Below the pieces are notes generated by a model, which worked only from the letters and a program-made list of their open reading frames with translations, ran no database searches and was not told the origin of the DNA. DNA of 64,000 nt from Paractinoplanes abujensis. GTDB taxonomy: Bacteria > Actinomycetota > Actinomycetes > Mycobacteriales > Micromonosporaceae. Of the stretch, positions 9,116 through 18,312 are shown one piece after another; positions within the stretch are counted from its first letter, which is position 1; every line of letters starts with the position of its first letter. Both the position numbers and the translations under genes were made by a program. The DNA is taken from the NCBI RefSeq assembly GCF_014204895.1, contig NZ_JACHMF010000001.1, forward strand, positions 8,680,001 through 8,744,000, read 5' to 3'.

Positions 9116-9469
9116 GCAGATGTCGAACGGGTGGCCCTCCGGGTCGAGCAGCACCCGCCATCGCTCCGGCTGGGGCTGCTCGACCGGCTTGGTCGCGCCC
9201 AAGGCCAGCGCCTGCTCCTCGCCCCGGTCCAGATCGTCGACGTAGAAGTCCAGGTGATAGCGCTTAGGTGCGCTCTCCCGGGGCCAGCCGGGGGCCGAAT
9301 AACCCGGCACCCGGCCGAAGCCCAGGCTGGTCGAACCGTCGCCGATCATCGCGTACTCGTCCTGCGCGTGCAGCACCTCCCAGCCCAGCACCGCGGCGTA
9401 GAAGCGAGCCTGCGCGGCGGGATCGGACGCGTCCAGGTTGATCATGGCCAGTGTTGCGATTCCCCTCAT
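9104..9469 (-). CDS. VOC (glyoxalase/bleomycin-resistance fold) protein
   Basis: This encodes 121 aa from ATG 9469, with AAGGA about 9 nt before it; a start 30 nt further upstream is possible but has no ribosome site. A single VOC module is seen: MINLDASDPAAQARFYAAVLGWEV at the N terminus, HLDFYVDDLDRGEEQALALGA in the middle and LLDPEGHPFDICL at the end. The usual metal-ligand positions (His in RYHLDF) are partly kept. Such proteins are enzymes or drug-binding proteins; the substrate cannot be inferred. It is convergent with the TetR gene and lies 44 bp upstream of the amidase stop. Confidence 0.85.
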   Translation of the reverse strand: MRGIATLAMINLDASDPAAQARFYAAVLGWEVLHAQDEYAMIGDGSTSLGFGRVPGYSAPGWPRESAPKRYHLDFYVDDLDRGEEQALALGATKPVEQPQPERWRVLLDPEGHPFDICLKS

Positions 9470-9513
9470 GGACGCGATCCTTCCCCCGGAAGCTGACATC
9501 TTCTGTCAGTTAC

Positions 9514-12288
9514 TCAGCGCAGATACACGAGACCGTCGAGCGCCACCCCCGGACGGCCGCTGGTGCCCTCGACCACCACCCGGACGGTGTGCTCGCCGCC
9601 CGTCGGCCACGAACGCGACCACACGACCCGGCGCGGCGCCGAACTCGCCGAGTGCAGATCGACCATGCCCTGCGGCCGTCCGTCGACGAACACCCCGACC
9701 CGGCCCGCGCGCGGACCCTGGCTGAACACCAGCGCGGCCGAGGTCCCGCTGAACGTCCAGCTCGCACTGGCCCCCCGCGTGCTCGAAGCGACCGCGGTGC
9801 CACCGAGATAGCCGCCGTTGCGCAGCGCGCGCCAGGCCCCGCGGCGCTGAGCCGAGACCTCCGAGACCACCCACGGCGTACGGGTGACGGTGGCGCTCGC
9901 GGCGTTCCCGGCCCGGTCGAGCGCTCGCACCGTGAACGGCGTGGCCCGGTTGGGCGGCGCCGCCACGTCCCTCGTACGCGCGGTCAAGCCCAAGTCGATC
10001 GCCAGCGGCCGGGTCAGCCCGACCGAGCCCAGCGCCACCCCGTCGCCGACGCTCCACCGCAGCCGCAACGGCACCGCCCCGGCGCTGACCGTGCCCGGCC
10101 GCAACGCGAGGGCCGGCTTGGCCGCGAAGACCGGGCTGTCCGCGTCGACGACGACCCGGCTGCTCACCGTGGTCGAACGGCCCGACAGGTGCATGGCCCG
10201 CACAGTCAAGGTGTGGCTGCCCGGCGTCAGGCGCAGGCGGGTCGTGCGGTGACTGTTCGGGACCGCGGTGCGCAGCACACCGTCCACCCACACCTCGAAC
10301 CGGTTGATGAGCGCGCTCGGCGTGCTGGTCGTCCAGACCGGCTGGATCAGACCCCGGCTGAAGTAGCGCCGGGCCGCCAGCGCGGTGCCGCCGATCCGCA
10401 GCACGTGCACACCGGCCGGGGCGGCCCCGGCGACCGCGCGGATGCTCGGCAACTGGGCGTAGAGCGCGTTACCCGGGCAGGCGGTGAGGCCGGCGTCGCG
10501 ATGCCCGGCGATCCGCCACAGGGTGGCCCGCTGACCCTTGGGGAACCGGGGGCCGCCGCCGGAGGTGAGCACGACCCGGCCGCCAGGAGCGTTCCCGTAC
10601 GCCCCGAGCTTGTACGCGGCCACGGCAGCGATCACAGTCCGCACCCGTGGCGACACCCGCACACCGCCGTAGTTGCCGATCACCGCGATCGAACTGGCGT
10701 CGGCGTTGAACCCCGCGGTGTGCGCCCCCAGCACGGTGCGGCCGACCCCGCCGCGGCGGCCCTCGAACACCGTGCCGCACTTGTCGATCAGGAAGTTGTA
10801 GCCCACGTCGTCCCACCCGCGGCTGCGCACCTGATACGCCTGAATGCCACGCACAATGCTCGCCGACTGCGCACAGCTGTAGCCGTTCCCGGTGGCCGTG
10901 TGATGCACGAAGAAGACCTGCGTGGGCCCGGTGTATTCGGCGGTGCCCTTGACGATGGCCTCGTTGGCCCGCCAACCCCCGCGCGTGACCATCCGCGGCA
11001 CGGGCCGCGCCGGCAACGGAACCGCCGACTTCCGCGCATCCCCACGCGCCACCGCCGCCGTCGCGCGCGACAACGCCGCAGTTCCGCGCGCGACATCGGC
11101 GGGCTTTCGCGCATCCTCACGCGACAACGCCGCCGTTCCGCGCGCGACATCGGCGGGCTTTCGCGCATCCTCACGCGACAACGCCGCCGTTCCGCGCGCG
11201 ACATCGGCGGGCTTTCGCGCATCCTCACGCGACAACGCCGCCGCTCCGCGCGCGACATCGGCCGGCTTCCGCTCATCCCGAAGCGACAAGACCGTCGTTT
11301 GGCGCGCACTTCCGCGCAACAGCCCAAGTTCGCGCGCAGTCCCGCGCAATACATCGGGCGGCCTCCGCGCGATCCCACGCGACAACAACCCGGGTTCGCG
11401 CATCAAGTTGGGCGACCCCTGTGTAGCCCCGCGCACCACGTCCGCCGGTCCTCGTGCCGCCCCGCGCACCATGAATTCCGAATCGTGCGCAGCTGTGCGC
11501 GACGAGGTCGCGTACTCGTTCTCTGCTCGTTTGCGCGCGATGTCGTCTCCCCCCTGTGCGCGGGGAGTGTCGTTCAGTGCTCGTTTGCCGGCCACTTGCG
11601 ACGGCCGGTCGCTCAGTGCTCGTTCGTGCGTGGAGTTGTCCGTTGCTTGTGCGCGCGAAGCGTCGTTCTGCGCCCGATCGCGCGCGGGTTGGTCCTGCGC
11701 GTCCGGGTTGATCAAGTCGAGGCGCAGGCCTTGGGGGAGCGGGTGGCCGGCGCCGGTTGCTCGGGCCTCGACCGCGTCTGAGGGGCCGACCCACAGCGGG
11801 TCGGAAGCACCCCGTACGTCGGCCGGAGCGTGACCGTCGGTCTCGAGCGTTTGCCACGGGGTCCACCGGGTCGAGCCGATCGCGCGCGTGCGCACCTGCA
11901 CCTGTCCGTCGACCTCGGCGTGCGGGTCGGCCCAGGTGGCGCCGATCAGGCTGAACGGCGCGGCCGGCGTGACCGGGACAACAGAAGAGACCCCGCCACC
12001 GGACGAAGCTGTGCTGCCCGACGAGACCGTGCTGCCGGGTGCTGTCTCGCTGCCGGGCAGGACCGCTCTGCTCAGCGACGCCGTGGCGTTCGAGGCCGGC
12101 TCGGTGGTGGCGGAGAACCCGGAGCCGGCCGCACGACCGGCAATGGTGGTGAAAGCGAGTGTCTGCAGGGGCAGGGCGAGCAGCTGCGGCGGTTCGGGCT
12201 CGGCTGCTCGCGCCGGGATGCCGCCGGTGGCTGCGGTCAGGGCTACCAGTCCGGAGGCAGCAAGAAGTTTCGTCCGATTCCGGTGCAC
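9514..12288 (-). CDS. Secreted PGRP/amidase_2 N-acetylmuramoyl-L-alanine amidase with repeat linker
   Basis: This encodes 924 aa from GTG 12288, chosen for the GGGGGGAC ribosome site and a signal peptide starting VHRNRTKLLAASG with cleavage near ARA-AEPE. An N-terminal beta domain (about 110-185) is followed by a 230-residue Arg/Ala-rich linker containing four tandem 18-residue repeats (about 340-410). The PGRP domain (about 433-620) has the Zn2+ site: HHTA (462-463), AGHRD (His 596) and TACPG (Cys 604). Ig-like modules and a C-terminal galactose-binding-like domain end the protein. It should cut the lactyl-amide bond of peptidoglycan outside the cell. The linker length is unusual. Confidence 0.88.
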   Translation of the reverse strand: MHRNRTKLLAASGLVALTAATGGIPARAAEPEPPQLLALPLQTLAFTTIAGRAAGSGFSATTEPASNATASLSRAVLPGSETAPGSTVSSGSTASSGGGVSSVVPVTPAAPFSLIGATWADPHAEVDGQVQVRTRAIGSTRWTPWQTLETDGHAPADVRGASDPLWVGPSDAVEARATGAGHPLPQGLRLDLINPDAQDQPARDRAQNDASRAQATDNSTHERALSDRPSQVAGKRALNDTPRAQGGDDIARKRAENEYATSSRTAAHDSEFMVRGAARGPADVVRGATQGSPNLMREPGLLSRGIARRPPDVLRGTARELGLLRGSARQTTVLSLRDERKPADVARGAAALSREDARKPADVARGTAALSREDARKPADVARGTAALSREDARKPADVARGTAALSRATAAVARGDARKSAVPLPARPVPRMVTRGGWRANEAIVKGTAEYTGPTQVFFVHHTATGNGYSCAQSASIVRGIQAYQVRSRGWDDVGYNFLIDKCGTVFEGRRGGVGRTVLGAHTAGFNADASSIAVIGNYGGVRVSPRVRTVIAAVAAYKLGAYGNAPGGRVVLTSGGGPRFPKGQRATLWRIAGHRDAGLTACPGNALYAQLPSIRAVAGAAPAGVHVLRIGGTALAARRYFSRGLIQPVWTTSTPSALINRFEVWVDGVLRTAVPNSHRTTRLRLTPGSHTLTVRAMHLSGRSTTVSSRVVVDADSPVFAAKPALALRPGTVSAGAVPLRLRWSVGDGVALGSVGLTRPLAIDLGLTARTRDVAAPPNRATPFTVRALDRAGNAASATVTRTPWVVSEVSAQRRGAWRALRNGGYLGGTAVASSTRGASASWTFSGTSAALVFSQGPRAGRVGVFVDGRPQGMVDLHSASSAPRRVVWSRSWPTGGEHTVRVVVEGTSGRPGVALDGLVYLR
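11067..11282 (-). repeat. Four tandem 54-bp repeats inside the amidase gene
   Basis: Units begin at 11067, 11121, 11175 and 11229, each exactly 54 bp and nearly identical, each starting GCGACAACGCCGC on the plus strand. They encode an 18-residue unit ending ADVARGTAALS. More diverged units flank the array on both sides. Such an array can change copy number by slippage and so change linker length. Confidence 0.9.
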
Positions 12289-12400
12289 GTGTCCCCCCGT
12301 GGTCCTGGTTGATCGGCCAAGTGACACCTTGCGGGGTCACGCCCTGGTCCGTCCCGGGAATCACGAAGTAGCTCAGACATTTATGCCGGAAATGGGATCA

Positions 12401-12871
12401 TCAACCACCGGGGTTCAGGTGGCCGTCCGCGGCCAGGTGGGCGAAGAGCGCGCGGTTGAACGGGTTCATCGCGGGCAGGCCGAGCGGGTCGAAGAACCGG
12501 AGGTCCGCGGTCTCCGGGTCCGTCACGTCGAGGTGCCCGGACCAGGACTCGGCCCGGTAGATCAGCGAGATCACCTGACATTGATCGCCGTTGGGGTAGA
12601 CCAGGAAGCAGTCCGGGCCCGACCGTGCCGAGAGCAGGGTCAGCGCCCCGGCGAGAAGGCCGGTCTCCTCGCGCAGCTCCCGGCGGGCGGCATCCTCGAG
12701 TTGCTCGCCCGGTTCCACGGCACCGCCGGGGAGGCACCAGGTCCGGTCGTCGGAGCGTTCCTGCAGCAGGACCCGATGCCGGTGGTCACGGACGAGCACA
12801 CCGGCCGCTGCCACGACCAGTGGTTCGTGGCCGACCAGCGCCCGCATCCGCGCCACGTAGGAGCCGCTCAT
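12401..12871 (-). CDS. NUDIX hydrolase
   Basis: This encodes 156 aa from ATG 12871, two bases after the stop of the FAD monooxygenase; a GTG at 12877 overlapping that stop is an alternative. The Nudix box is complete, from GGAVEPGEQ to ELREETGL (about 49-71), with the Glu ligands that bind Mg2+. Members hydrolyse nucleoside diphosphates linked to another group. The segment [11 protein letters not shown] and the acidic C-terminal half resemble ADP-ribose or mutator-type enzymes, but the substrate is not clear. It is translated together with the monooxygenase, so it may be controlled by the GntR-TetR regulator. Confidence 0.88.
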   Translation of the reverse strand: MSGSYVARMRALVGHEPLVVAAAGVLVRDHRHRVLLQERSDDRTWCLPGGAVEPGEQLEDAARRELREETGLLAGALTLLSARSGPDCFLVYPNGDQCQVISLIYRAESWSGHLDVTDPETADLRFFDPLGLPAMNPFNRALFAHLAADGHLNPGG

Positions 12872-12873
12872 GA

Positions 12874-14067
12874 TCACAGGTTAGGGGTCAGGGCCGCGTA
12901 GTCCTTCAGCGTGATCGCTTCGGCTTTGGTGAAGTGGCCGGCCAGCAGGTGTTTCATCGGCCAGCGGCTCATCGAGTTCATCGACAGCGCGCGCAGGCGG
13001 ATCGTCAGCCGGCTGTTGGGGGCGAAGGCCGCCATGCCGCCCGGGGGCAACTGGATGCCGTCGGCCACGTACGCGGCCATCGTGGACTGGTAGGCGGCGT
13101 ACGCGGCCTCCGGCGACGTCGCCTCGGCCAGCTCGCCGGCCAGCACGTACGCGCCGACCAGGGCCAGGCTCGTGCCCAGGCCGGCCAGTGGGGAGCCGCA
13201 GTAGCCGGCGTCCCCCAGCAGCACCACCCGGCCGCGCGCCCAGCGGTCCACGCGCACCTGGTCGATGGAGTCGAAATAGAAGTCGTCGGCCCCGGGCAGG
13301 GCGGCCAGGAACGACGGCACCCGCCAGCCGACCCCGGCGAACCGTTCGGCGAGCAGCCGTTTCTGGCTCGCGCGGTCGAGCCGGCCCAGGCGTTCGGGGG
13401 TGCGGATGCTCAGGCTGGCTTTGGCCGTCCCACCGCGTTCGGGGCGCAGCCCGGCCACCCGGCCGCCGGGCGCGTTGAACATCAGGAACCAGTGGTCGAG
13501 GTCGCCGGGGTCGGGCACGGTGAAGTACGCGCCGTAACCGCCCAGCGGGCGGACGAACTCGGGCTCGGAGCCGAAGGTGAGCGCGCGCACTCCGGAGTGG
13601 ACGCCGTCCGCGCCGACGACGATGTGGAAACGCTCGGTGCCGCCGCTCGCGAACGTGACGTCGACGCCGCCGTCGTCCTGACGCAGGGCCGTGATCCGGT
13701 CGCCGTAGCGATAGTCGGTAGTCGTGGCGGTGGCCTCGAGGAGGATGCGGGACAGGTCGCCCCGGGAGATCTCGATGTCGGCGACGATGCCCTCGCCACC
13801 GAAGAGGTCGGACGGCATCGACGCCAGGCGGCGGTCGCGGGCGTCGACCAGCGCGACGCCACGCTCGTCGACCCGGTCGGTCAGCACGGCGGGCATCAGT
13901 CCCATCCGCTCGACGACCGTGCGGGCGGTTCCCCGTACGTCGACCGCATGGCCGCCGGGGCGCGGGCCGGGCGCCCGCTCGATGACGGTCACGTCGGCCC
14001 CCGCGCGGTGCAACCACCAGGCCAGGGACGGACCCGCGATGCCGCCACCGGAGATCAGGACTCGCAT
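12874..14067 (-). CDS. FAD-dependent monooxygenase (PHBH-like)
   Basis: This encodes 397 aa from ATG 14067, where homologues start ([19 protein letters not shown]) and where GAGGA lies upstream. A second in-frame ATG at 14088 abuts the operator and is less likely. The dinucleotide-binding GGGIAG motif is at the N terminus, with [10 protein letters not shown] after it, and the second FAD motif [19 protein letters not shown] is near residue 285. These enzymes hydroxylate aromatic or polyketide-like substrates using NAD(P)H and O2. It is divergent from the hybrid regulator, whose palindromes flank its promoter, a layout typical of an inducible detoxification or resistance enzyme. Confidence 0.9.
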   Translation of the reverse strand: MRVLISGGGIAGPSLAWWLHRAGADVTVIERAPGPRPGGHAVDVRGTARTVVERMGLMPAVLTDRVDERGVALVDARDRRLASMPSDLFGGEGIVADIEISRGDLSRILLEATATTTDYRYGDRITALRQDDGGVDVTFASGGTERFHIVVGADGVHSGVRALTFGSEPEFVRPLGGYGAYFTVPDPGDLDHWFLMFNAPGGRVAGLRPERGGTAKASLSIRTPERLGRLDRASQKRLLAERFAGVGWRVPSFLAALPGADDFYFDSIDQVRVDRWARGRVVLLGDAGYCGSPLAGLGTSLALVGAYVLAGELAEATSPEAAYAAYQSTMAAYVADGIQLPPGGMAAFAPNSRLTIRLRALSMNSMSRWPMKHLLAGHFTKAEAITLKDYAALTPNL

Positions 14068-14088
14068 CTGCGTACTGTGTCCTCGCAT

Positions 14089-14170
14089 GTACTAGGACGT
14101 TAGAAGTGGGCCTGTCCGCACGCAAAGTGCCCTAGTACAGTGCCGTCATGGCGAGCGAGCGTACTAGTAC
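14089..14170. promoter_or_regulatory. Three GTACTAG-type operator sites
   Basis: GTACTAGG at 14089-14096 and its exact reverse complement CCTAGTAC at 14131-14138 bracket the divergent promoter. A perfect 10-bp palindrome, GTACTAGTAC, lies at 14161-14170 inside codons 5-8 of the regulator. The common core and its placement over both promoters suggest repression of both genes by the hybrid regulator. Confidence 0.65.
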
Positions 14171-15053
14171 GGAGGCCCCGTACCGGCGGATCGTGGGCGA
14201 GATCCGCCGGCGCATCGAGTCCGGCCTGCTGCAGCCGGGGGACCGCGTGCCGTCGGCTCGGGCGATCACCCGCGAGTGGGGCGTCGCGATCGCCACGGCC
14301 ACCAAGGTGCACGCCACGCTGCGCGAACAGGGGTTGACGATCTCGCGGCCCGGCGTGGGCACGGTCGTCGCCGGGCCGGTGCCACGCCGCGAGCACGAGC
14401 TGAACCGGGACCGGATCGTGCGGGTCGCGACGGCGATCGCCGACGAGCACGGCATGGCCGAGCTGACCATGCGACGACTGGCGGCCGAGCTCGGCGTGGC
14501 CACGATGTCGCTCTACCGGCACGTGCCGGGGCGGGAGGAACTCGTCCTGGCAATGATGGATGTGGCTCTGGGAACGGTGCGGCTGCCGCCCCGGCCTCCG
14601 GCCGACTGGCGTGTTGCGCTCGAGGTGTGCGCTCGCGAGGAGTGGGCCGTCTTCCAGCGCCACCCGTGGCTGGGCCCGTCGATGTCGCTGACCCGTCCGC
14701 AGCTCGCGCCGAACGGGGTGCTGCTCACCGAGTGGGTGCTGACCGCGTTCGACGGCACGACCCTGACCGGCAGCGAACGCATGTACGTCCAGATTCTGCT
14801 GTTCACGTTCGTGCGGGGCCTCTCGACCGCCCTGGAGATCGAGAACGAGGCCGTCCGCGAAACCGGCATGACCGGCGAACAGTGGCTGCAAACGCAATCC
14901 GGCCTGCTCACCGGCATGATCGATTCCGGCGCGATCGATCACTTCCGCGAACTGACCGAGCACGGCTTCGATTTCGGCCTCGACCAGCTCTTCGAGTTCG
15001 GCCTGGCCCGCCTTCTCGACGGCATCGACCTCTTCGTCCAGGCCCGCAGCTGA
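14148..15053 (+). CDS. GntR-TetR hybrid transcriptional regulator
   Basis: This encodes 301 aa from ATG 14148. Residues 10-76 form a GntR winged helix (PYRRIVGEIRRRIESGLLQP to TISRPGVGTVVAG). Residues 88-134 form a TetR helix-turn-helix (LTMRRLAAELGVATMSLYRH), followed by a TetR_C ligand domain to about 290. It therefore has two DNA-binding modules on one ligand-binding domain. It is divergent from the FAD monooxygenase/NUDIX pair, and three matching palindromes overlap both promoters and its own 5' codons. It is probably an autorepressor relieved by a small molecule that the monooxygenase modifies. Confidence 0.88.
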   Translation: MASERTSTEAPYRRIVGEIRRRIESGLLQPGDRVPSARAITREWGVAIATATKVHATLREQGLTISRPGVGTVVAGPVPRREHELNRDRIVRVATAIADEHGMAELTMRRLAAELGVATMSLYRHVPGREELVLAMMDVALGTVRLPPRPPADWRVALEVCAREEWAVFQRHPWLGPSMSLTRPQLAPNGVLLTEWVLTAFDGTTLTGSERMYVQILLFTFVRGLSTALEIENEAVRETGMTGEQWLQTQSGLLTGMIDSGAIDHFRELTEHGFDFGLDQLFEFGLARLLDGIDLFVQARS

Positions 15054-15065
15054 CGCGGCCGGCGG

Positions 15066-15971
15066 TTACGGCTCGACGATGAGCACGACCTTGCCGTGGC
15101 TGTGGCGGGACTCGACGGCCCGGTGCGCGTCGACCACGTCGGCGAGCGGGAAGGCCTGCACCGGCATGCGCACTTTGCCCTGCGCGGCCAGGTCGATCAC
15201 GTGCGCGAGGCGTTTCGGGTCGCGGCCGGCGCGCACCACCCGGGCGCCGTGCTCGGCGGCGGCCTTGTCGTCGACGACCGTGCCGATGCGCTCGGGGGCG
15301 ATGCCGAGTTGCACGGATTGCGCGATCGCTTCCGCCCCCGCACCGTCCAGCGCGACCGTCGGTTGCAGTCCGAGTTCGCGCACCTCGCTCACCAGCCCCG
15401 GGCCGTACGTGACCGGCACAGCACCCTGCCGCCGCACGCGGTCATGGTTCTCCGGGCTCGCCGAGCCGATCACCGTGGCCCCGGCCAGACGCGCGAGCTG
15501 CGTGGCGACAGTGCCGACACTGCCCGCGGCGGCGTGCACGAGCAGCACGTCACCCGGGCCGACCCCGAGTTCGAGCAGCGCGCCACCGGCGGTCTGGGCC
15601 GCGGCCACCAGGGCCGCGGCGGTCGGGAAGTCGACCTCGCGCGGCTTGCGCACCACGTTCTCGGCCGCCACGACCACCAGTTCCGCGTGACCGTTGAGCA
15701 TCGTCGACCCGAGCACGGGGTCACCCACGGCCAGATCCCGTACGCCCGCACCCAGCGCGTCGATCACCCCGGCGTACTCCTGACCGATGGTCTGCGGAAA
15801 CTCCACCTTGGCCCACGGCATGTTCCCCTGCCGCACGGCCACGTCGAAGGGCTGAACACCGGCGGCGAGCACGCGCACCCGCACCTCACCCGGCCCCGGC
15901 TGCGGGTCGGGGATGTGCACCACATGCAACACGTCGGCCGGACCGAACCTGTCGAACACAGCAGCTCTCAT
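15066..15971 (-). CDS. Zinc-independent NADP-dependent oxidoreductase (quinone oxidoreductase type, MDR)
   Basis: This encodes 301 aa from ATG 15971, matching the normal family start MRAAVFDRFGPADVL. A GroES-like N-terminal half (PGPGEVRVRVLAAGVQPFD) is followed by a Rossmann domain with AAAGSVGTVATQLARLAGA near residue 150. The structural and catalytic zinc Cys residues of true alcohol dehydrogenases are absent. It probably reduces quinones or enones with NADPH. It is convergent with the hybrid regulator gene, with 12 bp between their stops. Confidence 0.88.
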   Translation of the reverse strand: MRAAVFDRFGPADVLHVVHIPDPQPGPGEVRVRVLAAGVQPFDVAVRQGNMPWAKVEFPQTIGQEYAGVIDALGAGVRDLAVGDPVLGSTMLNGHAELVVVAAENVVRKPREVDFPTAAALVAAAQTAGGALLELGVGPGDVLLVHAAAGSVGTVATQLARLAGATVIGSASPENHDRVRRQGAVPVTYGPGLVSEVRELGLQPTVALDGAGAEAIAQSVQLGIAPERIGTVVDDKAAAEHGARVVRAGRDPKRLAHVIDLAAQGKVRMPVQAFPLADVVDAHRAVESRHSHGKVVLIVEP

Positions 15972-16148
15972 GCAGCGACTCTGCAAGCTGAACCGAGGTT
16001 GAAGTCAAGCGGACAAGGGCGACGAAGCGTCACGCGTCATCGACGCTGAGCTGTCCCGGATGGCCGGATAGGTCAGCTTTGGTCGCCGGGCGGTCACGAT
16101 CGGACGGCGTGGCGCGACCGCCGGGCGCGGCGTCGCTACCGTTAGCGC

Positions 16149-16742
16149 GTGTCTAACGTCCCGTGGTGGGGGCTGCCCCTCATCGCAGCACTGTTCGCCC
16201 TGGCCGGAGCGGCCGCGGTCCAGCTCACGTCCGCCCGTAACGACTACCTGCTCAGCCGCCGCCGGCGCACCCGGAGGTGGTACGAGGAACGGAAGGCGGC
16301 ATATGTCGCGTTGCTCGCCGTTTTCGAGCGCGACACCTTCCGCCTGCGCGCGGCCTACGACGCGGGGGAGAAGCCGGTGTCCGCGCTCGTCTACCTGGAC
16401 GAGGTGGGCGCGCCCCTGATGCAGGTACGGCTGCTCGCGTCGGGCCCGGTGCGCAGCGCCGCCCTGGCCGTGCATTTGCTGCTGCAGAAGCTGCACGGCG
16501 AGATGAACCCGGCCGCCGTGGTCGGGGTGCAGCCCGAGATTCATTTCCGTGAGTTGCTGACCCAGGTGCCGCTCGTCGTGCAGCAGTTCGAGGCGGCCAT
16601 CCGCGAGGAGCTGGGCATCGATACGACACCACCCGCGCCGCCCGCGGCGCCGAACGGCCGGGCCCGGGGATTGTTGAGACGTCCCGCACGGTCGGAGCCC
16701 CTGGAGGGTTTGGCGGAGATCGGGCAGGATCGAAAGGTGTGA
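16149..16742 (+). CDS. Membrane-anchored protein of unknown function
   Basis: This encodes 197 aa from GTG 16149. One N-terminal transmembrane helix (WGLPLIAALFALAGAAAVQLT, about 7-27) is followed by a basic RRRRTRRWYEERK patch and a helical cytoplasmic domain; the C terminus is Pro/Arg-rich. No enzyme motif is seen. Its stop overlaps the GTG of the KDPG aldolase gene (GTGA), so it is translated with the sugar-acid genes, though it need not share their role. I do not recognise the family. Confidence 0.75.
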   Translation: MSNVPWWGLPLIAALFALAGAAAVQLTSARNDYLLSRRRRTRRWYEERKAAYVALLAVFERDTFRLRAAYDAGEKPVSALVYLDEVGAPLMQVRLLASGPVRSAALAVHLLLQKLHGEMNPAAVVGVQPEIHFRELLTQVPLVVQQFEAAIREELGIDTTPPAPPAAPNGRARGLLRRPARSEPLEGLAEIGQDRKV

Positions 16743-17386
16743 CAGACCAGAGCGCTCCCCTCGACGCCGTGTCCGCCGCCGTGGTCAACAGCGGGATCGT
16801 CGCCATCCTGCGGGCTCCCACGGCTGACTATTTCGCCGCCGTCGCCGAAGTGCTGGCGGGCAACGGCATCACCGCCCTCGAGGTGACGCTCACCTCGCGC
16901 GGCGCCATCGAGGCGCTGGCCGGTCTGCGCCGCCAGTTGCCGGCCTCGGTGGCGGTCGGCGCCGGCACGGTGCTCACCGCCGACGACGCGAAGGCCGCGG
17001 CCGACGCCGGGGCCGAGTTCCTGGTCTCCCCGGTGCTCGACGCCGAGCTCGTACGGGGCTCCGAGCTGCCTTTCTATCCGGGCACGTCCACCCCGACCGA
17101 GATGTATCAGGCCCACCTGGCCGGCGCTCCGCTGGTCAAGGTGTTCCCCGCGGCCGGCCTCGGCCCGCGCTGGCTGCGTGACGTACGCGGCCCGTTGCCC
17201 CAGGTCAACGTCATGCCGACCGGCGGCGTCAAGATCGAGGACATCGCCGACTGGCTGCTGGCCGGGGCCAAGGCGGTCGGTGTCGGTGGCCCGCTGCTCG
17301 GCGACGCGGTCACCGGGGGCAGCCTGGCCGCCCTGGCCAACCGCGCCCGCCACGCGGTGAGCGCGGTCAAGTTCGCCCGCTCATGA
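16739..17386 (+). CDS. eda: 2-dehydro-3-deoxy-phosphogluconate (KDPG) aldolase
   Basis: This encodes 215 aa from GTG 16739. It is a class I aldolase TIM barrel with IVAILRAP (20-27), E48 in LEVTLTS, GAGTVLT (75-81) and the Schiff-base lysine K134 in PLVKVFPA; NVMPTGGV forms the phosphate loop. It splits KDPG into pyruvate and glyceraldehyde 3-phosphate in the Entner-Doudoroff or uronate route. It overlaps the downstream kinase gene by ATGA. Together the pair converts 2-keto-3-deoxygluconate into central metabolites. No dehydratase or transporter is adjacent. Confidence 0.92.
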   Translation: MTDQSAPLDAVSAAVVNSGIVAILRAPTADYFAAVAEVLAGNGITALEVTLTSRGAIEALAGLRRQLPASVAVGAGTVLTADDAKAAADAGAEFLVSPVLDAELVRGSELPFYPGTSTPTEMYQAHLAGAPLVKVFPAAGLGPRWLRDVRGPLPQVNVMPTGGVKIEDIADWLLAGAKAVGVGGPLLGDAVTGGSLAALANRARHAVSAVKFARS

Positions 17387-18312
17387 GCCCCGGGCTGTTC
17401 ACTTTTGGCGAGACCATGGGCCTGGTCGCCGCGGACGGCATCGGCCCCCTGGGCCACGCCAAGAGTTTCTCGTTCGGCATCGGCGGCGCCGAGAGCAACG
17501 TCGCGATCGGCGTGGCCCGGCTGGGCGGCGAGGCGACGTGGCTGGGCCGGGTCGGTCCCGACGCCACTGGCGCGCTGATCGCGTCGCGGATCGCCGCGGC
17601 CGGTGTGCGCACGCTGGCCGTCACCGACGAGTCGTTCACCGGCCTGATGGTGCGCCACCGGCGGTCCGGCGAGTTCGCCCAGGTCGACTATCACCGGGCG
17701 GGCAGTGCGGGCTCGCGGCTCTCCCCGGCCGACGTCCCCGCCCACGAGCTGCAAGACGCGTCGATTGTGCACGTCACCGGCATCACGCCGGCGCTGAGCG
17801 GGACGGCCCGCGCGGCGGTGTTCCAATCGGTCGAGACCGCCCGGGCGGCCGGCGTCGCCGTGTCGGTCGACGTGAACTTCCGGGCCAAGCTGTGGAGCCG
17901 GTTCGACGCCGCGCCCGTGCTGCGTGACCTGGTCTCGCGGGCCGACATCGTCTTCGCCTCGCCCGAGGAGGCGGAGCTGTTCGTCGACCCCGGCGACGTG
18001 GCGGCCAACCTGGCCGAACTGGGCCCGGCCGAGGTGATCGTCAAGGACGGCGGCCGGGGCTGCTCGGCCCTGATCGAGGGTGTGCGGCTGAGCAAGGCGG
18101 CGCTGTCCGTCACCGTGGTCGACCCGGTCGGCGCCGGCGACGCGTTCGTGGCGGGTTATCTCGCCGACCGGCTGGCCGGGGCCGCCCCCGAGGAGCGGCT
18201 GACCACTGCCATCGCCACCGGCGCCTTCGCGGTGACCGTCCCGGGCGACTGTGAGGGTGCCCCGACGCGCGACGACCTGGCCGCGCTGATCGGGGACGAC
18301 GTCAGACGTTAG
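17383..18312 (+). CDS. kdgK: 2-keto-3-deoxygluconate kinase, PfkB family
   Basis: This encodes 309 aa from ATG 17383 (ATGA overlap with eda). PfkB ribokinase fold: GGAESNVAIGVARLG (about 34-48), VDVNFRAKLW in the middle and the C-terminal signature DPVGAGDAFVAGY with the catalytic Asp. It phosphorylates KDG to KDPG, the substrate of the gene before it, which is why KDG kinase is preferred over fructokinase or ribokinase. Its stop TAG overlaps the TAA of the convergent small protein in four bases. Confidence 0.88.
   Translation: MSPGLFTFGETMGLVAADGIGPLGHAKSFSFGIGGAESNVAIGVARLGGEATWLGRVGPDATGALIASRIAAAGVRTLAVTDESFTGLMVRHRRSGEFAQVDYHRAGSAGSRLSPADVPAHELQDASIVHVTGITPALSGTARAAVFQSVETARAAGVAVSVDVNFRAKLWSRFDAAPVLRDLVSRADIVFASPEEAELFVDPGDVAANLAELGPAEVIVKDGGRGCSALIEGVRLSKAALSVTVVDPVGAGDAFVAGYLADRLAGAAPEERLTTAIATGAFAVTVPGDCEGAPTRDDLAALIGDDVRR

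Noticed and set aside
9101..9116. GCCCTAGCTTTTTAGGC as a terminator between the TetR and VOC genes
   Set aside because: The paired part is too short and lies within both stop codons; pairing is weak.
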